NCBI GenBank assembly: GCA_963575745.1
Contig: CAUYUJ010018301.1
Span: 1-47,500, forward strand
Direction: 5' to 3'
DNA length: 47,500 nt
Source of the DNA: Prorocentrum cordatum
Taxonomy: Eukaryota; Sar; Dinophyceae; Prorocentrales; Prorocentraceae
The translations under genes were made by a program, and so were the position numbers. Below the pieces are notes generated by a model. That model worked only from the letters and a program-made list of their open reading frames with translations. It searched no databases and had not been told where the DNA came from. Shown piece by piece: positions 40,361-47,500 of this stretch (positions within the stretch are counted from its first letter, which is position 1; every line of letters starts with the position of its first letter).

Positions 40361-40575
40361 CAAGACTGGAAGAGGCAGGGAGGAAGGAGGAGGAGGAAGG
40401 AAGGAGCGGAGACCACACTGCTCTATTCAAAACGAATACCCAACCAAGGAAGGTTGGGAACAAAATAATAATACTAATAATCTGGCAGCTGAATTTTTCA
40501 GCCCGCTCCAGTCAATCATTCTGGGGGGCCCGGGGGGGTGTTTTTTTTTCAATCGCCCCCCCCCCCCCGCCCATT

Positions 40576-40800
40576 GCCCACTCGATTGCACAACACGGCT
40601 TCGCCGTTCACAGCGGTCGCGCACTTCGCATTGCAATGGCGTTCAACTGCAACCAAGTTAGGAATGGAATCTGGGCCCGCAAACAGGTCTACTTTCTCGC
40701 CGAGAGAAGCAAAGTCGACGATGACAACAGAACCTCCCGCACGATCTTCGGCACGTTGATCTCCGCAGCCCGCTGGCCCCGCGCGGTCTTCGCGCCACGT
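40576..40800 (-). pseudogene. Copia-type integrase, N-terminal half
   Basis: Minus frame: VVIVDFASLGEKVDLFAGPD, SIPNLVAVERHCNAKCATAV and NGEAVLCNRVGN, which fits the first strand of an integrase core (D..F.G, PxLV..D/ER..K..FA..V). The match is weaker than for the C-terminal half. It joins in sense to 38102 if the nested element is removed. Frames change further upstream. Confidence 0.5.
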
Positions 40801-41995
40801 GCGAGGAGCAAAGCGTCCAGATGAAATGCTTTCCTCGATCTCCCCTTGGCTCGGTTCTGGCAATATGCTTGATTCGCGGCGGGGCCACCTCCGGCGCGCG
40901 CCCCATCTCGCGGCCCTCGCCTGGACTCGCTGCCGGCGCCAGGCCCGGGCCCCCAGCCGAGGCGCCAACTCGCACTAGTCTTGCGGGCGAGCCCGCCGAC
41001 GACGGCACCCGCGAGACCCTTCGCCGAACGGGCGAAGATCAACTCCACCGCCAGGCACGCCTACGAATCGCACGCGCCCTACGTTCACCACCTGCTGCTC
41101 TTTCGTCGTTCTGGCAATTTCCGATGCGCGCGCCGTTCCCCACGCGCCGGGGAACGGCGCCCCTCGCACCAGAAAGCTCCTCGGCCATCTCGCAGATGCG
41201 CCCGGCGATGTCCGAGTTGGTCCGCGCAAAGTAGCCGCCATTTCTTGCCCACCAGGTCGCTCCCCCAGCGCCGCGCGCCTGGCTGGCCGAAAGCAGCGGC
41301 GCGGGGACATTGGCTAGCCGGCTTTTTCGACGCAATCGGCTCGCCCCATTCCGACTGGCCCACCACTCTGATGCCACCACCATCCAGAATAATCTCGCCT
41401 GGGGTTGCCCTGCAGCACGCGCTGGCGCCCGCCGCTCTCCCCTGGCCCTTCGCGTCGACGGGGGAAGTTGAAACTGCGACTCCTGAAGCGATAGCAAAGC
41501 GATGCCATCCCCCATGACTGAAATACGCGTCGCGGTCGTTGTGCGCCAGGGCGCAAACCTTGAAACTCCCAGCCTCGCGACTGTCGACGCCGACTTGGCT
41601 CGCTGTCGGCGGCACCGAAGATTGACCATCGCCCCGCTCGTGATCGCTGGTCGGACGTCCAGCTTGCCTTCCACTCTGGTGAAAAACGTCGGAGCCCCCG
41701 TGAGAATAAAAAACACCTGCGGCGGGCCGGTCTGCTAGTCGAACCCCGTGTCGGGCTCGATCTCTTCGCAGACGCTGTCCTGGGCCGCCGCGCTATCGGC
41801 GGAGAAACGCGTCCGCGCCGGAAGGTGGCGGGCACTGGGGCCGATCGCGCGGCCGGCGGATGCCAAATGCAGGGAACCTCGCTCTGCTGCCATGCAGAAA
41901 CTGTTTGACACAAGTGGGCTGTGGAGCGCGAGTCGAAACTCTCTCCATCTCCATAGCATCCTCCTTCATTCTCCGACACAGGACTTCACCGACGG
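40801..41995 (-). pseudogene. Probable decayed 5' part of the Copia-like polyprotein
   Basis: GC-rich minus-strand frames of 175-225 codons overlap here, with protein-like pieces such as GKLDVRPAITSGAMVNLRC, GEIILDGGGIRVVGQSEWGE and YFARTNSDIAGRICEMAEEL. I could not match gag, zinc knuckle or protease motifs with confidence. Assigned by position and continuity only. Confidence 0.35.
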
Positions 41996-41999
41996 AGAT

Positions 42000-42560
42000 T
42001 TACAGCCGGTCCTGAGTAGACACGAAAAGAATCATCGAGCCAGATCCCTGGTATTAATGGACGGCCCGTCTTCGGAGGCGAGCAAAAACGCCTGTCCTCA
42101 GCTAAAACAATAGAATATCGAGCGGGAGAGTCGTTGTTGTCGGGGTGGGCCGTCTGCGGCGCCAACGTGAAAGCGCCGGTCCTCAATAGAAATCAAGGAA
42201 AAATCGAGCGGGTGCGCTGGATTTGATGGATGGCCGGTATTCGGCGGCGAGCCAAATTTCGCCAGTCCTGGATACCAGCCGAGGAAATATAGACCGGGAG
42301 CCCTGGTTTTAATGGGGGGCCGAGACGGGAGCGCTGGTCCTGAGCACCAAGCATGACTGTCGAGCAGGAGCGCCGGCTTTGTTGGAAAGGCGGCTTTGGG
42401 CGGCGAGCAAGAGCGCCTGCTATGAGCAACGGGGACATGTCGAGCCGGAGCGTTGGTGGTGCTGGGGGCCGCTCCGTGGAAGCCCGAAACGCTTCAGCGT
42501 GAGTCTCTTCTTCGGAGGAGCTGCAGCCGGCGCGTGGGCAGGAGCGCCAAAGCGCCTTTA
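42000..42560. repeat. Degenerate minisatellite of about 85 bp
   Basis: Six or so units start with TCGAGC(G/C)GGAG(C)GC and continue with TGG.TTTGATGG, GGCCG(T/G)(C/A)TTCGG.GGCGAGC, AGCGCC(G/T)GTCCT(C/G)AG. Starts near 42032, 42118, 42202, 42286, 42357 and 42437. Confidence 0.75.
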
Positions 42561-42612
42561 AGGCATCCAACACTAATACGTTTTAAAAACTAAGATTCAA
42601 CAGCGACAATAA

Positions 42613-43291
42613 TCATGTGAAGACTGTTCACTCTTATCTGCTCGCGTGCCACTCAACACGCATAGTCTTCAATCATACTGCCTCAAGCGTCAATCGTTTT
42701 TACCTGTACCGTGTATTTCGTGCAGCCCCTAATAAGGCAGAGGAAAAGAGGACGGATGGAAGGAAGGGACAAGGGGGGGGAGGATGGAGAACGACAGAAA
42801 GTACCAGGAGGGGAGCTATGAGCAGAAAACGCATGGCAGAACCAGACGGGCAGATCGGGCGGGCAAACCATTACGGGCGTGTCGGGAATGCGGGCCCAGG
42901 CGGCCAGGTCGAGCAGGCGTGTTGCTCAAGCGTGCGTCCGGCATGTATCGCGGGGAAGTCTCGAGCGACAGCGCGACGCCCAAATAAATCGTAAGGAAGT
43001 CCACAGCGAGAGCGTGCACAGCGAGAGCGTGTTTCCTGAGTGTCGACTGCGCGGCGTTTGAATAAATTGCAACGAATTTCCACGCGATTCCTCTTCACAT
43101 TGTAAGGAAGTCTCGCGCGAAAGCGCGATTTGGAAATCAACTGTGAGGAAGTATCCGCCGGGAGCCGTTGTTGTTGTTGTAACTCAGAGGTCAAAGGCCC
43201 AATTAAGAGACCCAAGATTTGCCCCAAGCGAAAACAAGGTGCGAGACCCGGGAAGGGCACTTCAATTGAAAAATACAATGTGCCCCGGAGG
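42613..43291. repeat. 0.7 kb tandem duplication, copy A
   Basis: Collinear with 43370-43915. Shared blocks in order: TGTTC(A/G)(C)TCTTATCTGCTCGCGTG, AAGGAAGGGACAA-type purine region, ATGGAGAACGA or ATGGAACACGA, TCGAGCGACAGCGCGA, AGCGAGAGCGTG, TTTCCTGA or GATTCCTGA, CGCGCGA, GCGATTT, and GTTGTTGTT near the end, then GGAAGGGCACTT or GGAGGAGCACTT. Copy A has an extra block around 43060-43120. Confidence 0.8.
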
Positions 43292-43369
43292 GCGGATAAA
43301 GTAAAAAGATTCTCCAGTAGTCACGGATCAACAGCAATGACAGCAGCAGCAGCAGCAACACCGGTTTAA

Positions 43370-43915
43370 TATTGTTCGTTCTTATCTGCTCGCGTGTCAA
43401 TCAGCATGTATTTCACGAACACTCGGTACCCGCCCCCTTCGTCTTCCGTCGTCGCCCCCTTGGGAATACACCGTTCTTACCTGCCACGCGTAGCAAACGC
43501 AGCCCGAAAACAGGGAAGGGAGGGAGGAGGGAAGGAACAAAGGACAGGGAAGATGATGGAACACGAGAGAGATTAGCAGGAGGGGGATCAAGGGCAGAAA
43601 AACAGGCGGCAGAATCAGGGCGAGTCGGGAGGGCGGGTCGCTGAGACGTAAGTCCTGCCTGAATCGCGCAGCTTGTTCGAGCGACAGCGCGATTGGCAAA
43701 ACAGATCGAGAAGTCCAAAGCGAGAGCGTGATTCCTGAATGGGGCAAATTGAGAGGACGTCCCGCGCGAGTACGCGATTTGAATAATTTGTCAAGAAATA
43801 GCATGCGTGTGCCGTTATTGTTGTTCGGGGGCCAGGAGCCTAGTCTGAGGCTCAAGCAGGGTGCAGGCCCGGGAGGAGCACTTTAGTTGCGAACAACCAA
43901 ATGCACCGAAGAGAG
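43370..43915. repeat. 0.7 kb tandem duplication, copy B
   Basis: Second copy of 42613-43291, head to tail with it after a (CAG)n run at 43332-43360. Divergence is considerable, so the duplication is old. Not shown to be a long terminal repeat. Confidence 0.8.
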
Positions 43916-43969
43916 GGATCAGCAATATGTATTCTTCAGAAGTGCAAATTCAAGCAGGATCTACGCGGC

Positions 43970-44110
43970 GGAATCCAACTTCAACCACGCAGCCAGGGAA
44001 GGTGTAGGACCGCTCGACCCCCTCACTCTGAGATACACGAAGACTGCATCTATGTATATATAGATATATATATATATAGATATACATATGTGTACATACA
44101 TACACAGAGA
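43970..44110 (+). repeat. Dispersed repeat family G, copy 3, with TATA tail
   Basis: Body 43970-44045, then TATATA/CATACA tail to 44105. See 23452-23600. Confidence 0.65.
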
Positions 44111-45170
44111 GTGGGAGAGAGAGTGAGAATGAGCGAGAGAGAGAGAGATAGAGAGTCAAAACAAACGAGAACAGACGCAGAGGAAACTCGTCGAAGAAAA
44201 GAGCGAACTCAAACGCACATCATAAGCGGAAGAAGAGCGAAGAGCACGAACTAGAGACCAGGCGCGCCACTGCGAAGCCATGGCCCGTCCTCGACGGTGG
44301 ATCGCGCCCCGACTGTGAAAGAGAACATGGTAGCCTCAGCAAAGGAGCCCCCTATTCATGATCAACCGAGGCCCGCTCTGACGGCAACGATCGACCCGAG
44401 CACCCGACTGCTTGTCTCGCACCTCGTACTCCTCCTGCTCATCATTTCTTCGCCCTCCTCATGCTTCCTCGTCCTCTCCCCTCATTCCACTGAGGGTCTT
44501 TGGAGGTCCATGGGGGCCTCTGGAGGCCCCAGGGTAGGCCCACGAGACCCCTAAAGAGTCACAGACACGTCAAAAAGCCTTGATCATCCGACCCCCTGCT
44601 GATCCGCATCCTCTTTACCACCAAGCCCTCACATCTGGATCTGTCGTGCCATTGGCTTCTACGGGCCCTCTCAGACGGATCAGGCCTGCACTGGCACGGA
44701 GCAGACATCGGATCGGACCAGCACCGCCAGGATGCACATGAGCGCCATGCCATGCATGGCATCGGGCCGCATCGGATCCTCAGAATGTCGAAAATCGAGC
44801 TGCACTGGCGCGGCCAGCCACGACAACTGGCGAAACCAAAACGTACCGATACCGCTGCTCCTCGGACTTTTCCCGGGGCGCGTTCTGACCAGGATTCCGA
44901 GGCGCATCCCACGGTGGCGACGAGGGCTTCCGGGGAGGCCCAAAAAGGGGAGCGGGCGAAGGGTAGCGGCATGGGTACACTGTCCTCCTCCCAGACACGC
45001 GACGTCCTCATTTTTGTCAGGACGGCGTCCCCGAAGTCCAGACCCGTTCCCCGGGGCCGGCTTTTCATCCTCAGTCGTTTTTTGGTGGCCCCGTGAGGCC
45101 CGATAAGGGCCCCCAGGGGCCGAACAGAGCGAAAAACCTGCAGCCCTGATTTTTTTACGACGCGATCATG
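44111..45170. other. Unassigned sequence
   Basis: 44105-44150 is GAGAGA-rich. A perfect 16 bp palindrome, ATGCCATGCATGGCAT, lies at 44747-44762. A minus frame of 169 codons (44559-45068) has mixed composition but no motif I recognise; I do not call it a gene. Confidence 0.4.
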
Positions 45171-45240
45171 CCTGGGCTCTGGACGTCGAACTGGGTGGAT
45201 CGGATCGAGATGGACCCTGGCCTAAGGCGGCCGCCATCAC

Positions 45241-45300
45241 GTTCCCGGCCTCGTCGAACCAGATGGACTGCGCCGCGCGGGGGTTGCCCGCGACGAAATC
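45241..45300 (-). CDS. Possible 20-codon exon
   Basis: After CCCGAGCAG the minus strand encodes DFVAGNPRAAQSIWFDEAGN and then reaches GTGATGG, a possible GT donor; both borders are phase 0. Codons are GC-ending and the peptide is not low complexity. The frame continues beyond the donor. A (GGA)n tract lies upstream in minus sense, the same context as the other exon candidates. Confidence 0.35.
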
Positions 45301-45369
45301 CTGCTCGGGCATGGGCCCCGCCCCGGGCGCGGCGCGCCGCCGCTCCGCCTCTCCGACCCCCCCCCCACA

Positions 45370-45505
45370 CCTCCTCTTCCTCCTCTTCCTCCGACTCCTC
45401 CTCCTCCTCCTCCTCCTCCTCCTCCCGCTCCTCCTCCTCCTCCTCCTCCTCCTCCTCCTCCTCCTGCTCCTCCTCCTCCTCCTCTTCCTCCTCCTCCTCG
45501 TCCTC
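45370..45505. repeat. (CCT)n tract
   Basis: CTC/CCT triplets with TCTTCC and CCGCTCC breaks. Confidence 0.95.
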
Positions 45506-45725
45506 ATCTTCTTCATATTATTAGTCTTATTCGCAGTTGTCTTAATATTATTTGTCGTAGTTGTGGTATTTTTTATTCGTATTATGAGTATTCACATTCG
45601 TATTATTATTCGTACCATTATACTTCTTCTCATGACTAGTATTATGATTAGTCTTAATATTGCTGCTAGTATTTCTATTAATAGTCTTACTTCGCTTAGT
45701 CTGCATATGATTAACCTGTTCCTAC
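45506..45725. repeat. AT-rich degenerate (ATT)n region
   Basis: TATTATTCGTATTA-type triplets; the lowest GC of the last 10 kb. Leu/Ile/Phe frames are artefacts. Confidence 0.85.
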
Positions 45726-45764
45726 TCCTCCTCCTCCTCCTCATCCTCCTCCTCCGGGGAACAT

Positions 45765-45860
45765 TAGGGGCGGGGGCTGGCTCAAAGGGGAGTGAACCGT
45801 CGACCCAAGGACCGGCGGCACCTCCCGTGAGCCCCGGGGGGGGGGCCTCCATCTCTGCGG
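45765..45860 (-). other. Exon-like frame downstream of family A copy 3
   Basis: After CGGCCTGCCAG the minus strand reads GPPVCAAEMEAPPPGLTGGA then AGPWVDGSLPFEPAPAPNVP. Pro/Ala-rich but not simple repeat; possible exon. Confidence 0.3.
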
Positions 45861-45899
45861 CGCACACGGGGGGCCCTGGCAGGCCGGGCGAGGCAGGCT

Positions 45900-46072
45900 T
45901 GAGGGGGCCCAGGGACACACACACAAATAAACACACGCAATCAAAAAGGTTCCCCACGTTTTCCCATACTTTGGGGGTTAATTGTCTTCCCCCCCACTTC
46001 CCAGATTCTCCCAGATCTTCTGGGGCGTCGACGATGAATTCTGTCTGTGTGTGTGTCTTTTCCCCTCCTGAG
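45900..46072 (-). repeat. Family A repeat (intron-like), copy 3
   Basis: The most diverged copy, with GGGGGCCCAGGGACACACAC, CCCACTTCCCAGATT, GCGTCGACGATGAATT and TGTCTGTGTGTGTGTC. The CTCAG/GAGGGG edge at the minus-strand 5' end resembles the CCAG/GAGGG edge of copy 1. Confidence 0.85.
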
Positions 46073-46279
46073 GTCTGAAGGCCGCCCTGGGGCGAGACGT
46101 CGCGTCGGCCCGGAGGAGAGCCGAGGTGCGGCGGCCCGGGGGAGGGCCGACGTGCGGCGGCCCGGGAGAGGGTCGAGCCGGCAGCCAATGCATGAGGTGC
46201 GCCAGCCGCCTCGGGGACCCCCCCCGGCGCTTGCAGGACGCCTCGCCGATGGATCGGCGATGGGCCCCAGGTCAGGGAG

Positions 46280-46480
46280 CCGCTGATGGGCCTGTTTTCC
46301 ACCACCACCACCATAAGTTGGAGGGGGAAGGAGGTGGAGGACGAGGAGGAGAAGAAGGACAAAGAGGAGGAGGATGAGGAGTGGGAGGAGGAGGAGGAGG
46401 AGGAGGAGGAGGAGGAGGACGAGGACCCCCTCCCCCTCTAACGTATGGTGGTGGTGGTGGAAAACAGGCCCATCAGCCGC
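46280..46480. mobile_element. Small foldback with (GGA)n centre
   Basis: Left arm 46280-46331 and right arm 46429-46480 are reverse complements: CGCTGATGGGCCTGTTTTCC, (CCA)n, CATA, then GAGGGGGA on one side. A GGA/GAG tract of about 95 bp lies between. Both strands therefore encode AADGPVFHHHHH, an artefact of symmetry. Weak similarity continues outside the arms (GGGCCC, GGAGCC). Confidence 0.75.
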
Positions 46481-46489
46481 ACGCTGCTG

Positions 46490-46870
46490 GGCAGCCTGGA
46501 GCCGTCGGGCCCCCGTCGGCGACGACTGGGCGATGGGGGTCGAGGCCTTCCCCCTTCGCACAGTTCACTGCCCCTGGCGTTGCCCCTGGCCGGCCTCCTG
46601 CCCCTCACGCTGGGGCACGGCAGGTTCGCGTCGTGACGACCTGCGCGCTGACCCCAGGCGCCGCGCGACCCGATCGGCCTCGCAGCGGACGCGGCGTTCC
46701 CTGGCAGCGCAGCTCGTTCGAGGTCGGCGGATGCCGGGCCTCTGGCGGCGTTCACCATCGCAGGTCCGCGCTGCGGTCGCCGCCGCGTCAACGCGGCCCA
46801 AGCCTGATGTATACTGCTGGAGCTCGCGCCCTGTGACATGGCAGTGCAGCTGTGCTGCTTCCAAGCCCGC
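46490..46870. other. Unassigned GC-rich sequence
   Basis: Both strands have open frames; no motif or splice context supports a call. Confidence 0.35.
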
Positions 46871-46874
46871 GCCC

Positions 46875-47040
46875 ATACAGGGGGAGCTCGACCACAAGAA
46901 ACCTACCACAAGAAACCGAACCCTGAGACCCCGGTGTGGGAGCGCCACGCTCCCCCGAGCAAGACCATCGAAGCCCAAGAAACCCAGGGCGCCTTGGAGG
47001 TAGGCGGTGCGTTGCTCGGCATGGGCGTCCACTGTGAGCG
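46875..47040 (-). repeat. Dispersed repeat family C, copy 3
   Basis: Shorter copy: the region matching TCCATTGA of copies 1 and 2 is deleted after GAGACCCC. See 3501-3680. Confidence 0.85.
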
Positions 47041-47070
47041 CCATTCCTCCCGCATCCCCCAGACGTCGTC

Positions 47071-47322
47071 GGGGATCGTCTGACCCGGGTCAATCCAGAC
47101 CCGGGTCAGCAGGAAACCAAAAACTGCAATGCAGGAAAAAAAAAAAAAGAACAAAAAAAACTGCGACGCAGGTCTTCGCAAACCCGGGCCAGCCAATACG
47201 AGCGGCCGCCTCGCGGCCACGAGCGGCTCGCTAACCCGGGTCAGCCAGAGGGGGTCTTCGCAGGATCCTGCAAGATCTGGCGCTCTGGCTGACCCCCGTC
47301 TGCATTGACCCCCGTCTCCAGG
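47071..47322 (-). repeat. Dispersed repeat family B, copy 2
   Basis: Second copy of 10831-11082, including the TGACCCGGGTCA palindrome at 47081-47092. On the minus strand it ends TGACCCGGGTCAG and is followed by an open frame starting TIPDDVWGMREEWRSQWTPM at 47079, phase 0 at the AG. That frame runs on into the family C copy. Confidence 0.9.
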
Positions 47323-47500
47323 CTCCCCAGACGTCACCGAGGGGCCCCTCCCGGCGGGACGCGGAGGCTCTGGGGCTGGGGGGAGGGGGCCTGGCCCTTG
47401 CCGGCAGGGCAGGAGAGCCCACCCAACCCACGGCGTCAGCACCCTGGGGCCCCCCGAGGCAGGACCTGTGGTGGCCAGCGCCCTCTGAGAGGAGGGAGGA

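Larger units (their letters stand above)
38103..40575. mobile_element. 2.5 kb TIR element nested in the Copia integrase
   Basis: The ends are inverted repeats: left 38103-38127 contains GGGCGGGCGATTGAAAAAAA and the right, read in reverse complement from 40575, contains a G run then GCGATTGAAAAAAAAA. Flanks look like a degenerate duplication: ACGATTACAAAAAAC before and TCGATTGCACAACAC after. On the minus strand both flanks encode a CNRV peptide. The interior holds a CCT/C-rich tract, unassigned sequence and a 103 bp satellite. No transposase, so non-autonomous. A small stem, CCCCCGC-AATA-GCGGGGG, lies at 38144-38161. Confidence 0.6.

Noticed and set aside
42613-43915. Pair of long terminal repeats of the Copia relic
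   Set aside because: Both copies are on the same side of the pol region and nothing similar is seen at 33-34.4 kb.
44559-45068. 169-codon minus-strand open frame
   Set aside because: No motif, uneven codon use, and GC-rich DNA keeps frames open by chance.

Overview
This window looks like nuclear DNA of a dinoflagellate; I do not assign a species. The reasons are GC-rich single-copy stretches, a very large load of trinucleotide and tetranucleotide tracts, many short dispersed repeat families with two or three copies in 47.5 kb, decayed retrotransposon genes of dinoflagellate type, a PIF1-like helicase fragment, and exon-sized coding pieces whose borders fit AG acceptors with GT or GA donors. 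There is no bacterial-style operon. The long open frames that encode poly-Gly, Pro, Asp, Val, His or Leu are translations of simple repeats, not genes.

Layout. 0-4 kb: GGA, CCT, GAC and GTC tracts with dispersed repeats. 4.1-7.0 kb: a broken plus-strand LINE-like retrotransposon (ORF1-like part, then the linker after the endonuclease). 7-14 kb: repeats, a 0.66 kb tetranucleotide island, a 0.2 kb foldback element and a possible membrane-segment exon. 14.5-14.8 kb: the C-terminal end of a PIF1-like helicase. 14.9-21 kb: a 155 bp tandem repeat, an 0.8 kb degenerate minisatellite, and GAT, GAG and ATC tracts. 21.1-23.5 kb: a giant inverted repeat with arms of nearly 1 kb. 24-28 kb: more dispersed repeats. 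28.3-29.8 kb: the best cellular gene candidate, a three-exon charged protein. 30.5-31.35 kb: a near-perfect 0.9 kb palindrome. 32-34 kb: two copies of an intron-like repeat beside exon-like pieces. 34.4-42 kb: a decayed Copia-type retrotransposon on the minus strand. Its integrase is split by a 2.5 kb insertion with terminal inverted repeats that carries a 103 bp satellite. 42-44 kb: an 85 bp minisatellite and a 0.7 kb tandem duplication. 44-47.5 kb: exon-like pieces, a short foldback and further copies of families seen upstream.

Together the window reads as gene-poor, repeat-built DNA in which a few short exons sit among long introns and nested mobile elements. The most interesting signals are structural: four inverted-repeat elements of different sizes, a nested transposon carrying a satellite, and two repeat families whose copies end at AG acceptor positions beside open coding frames, as expected of intron-creating elements (introners). 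All exon calls were made by eye from frame and base composition; no alignment or transcript data were available.
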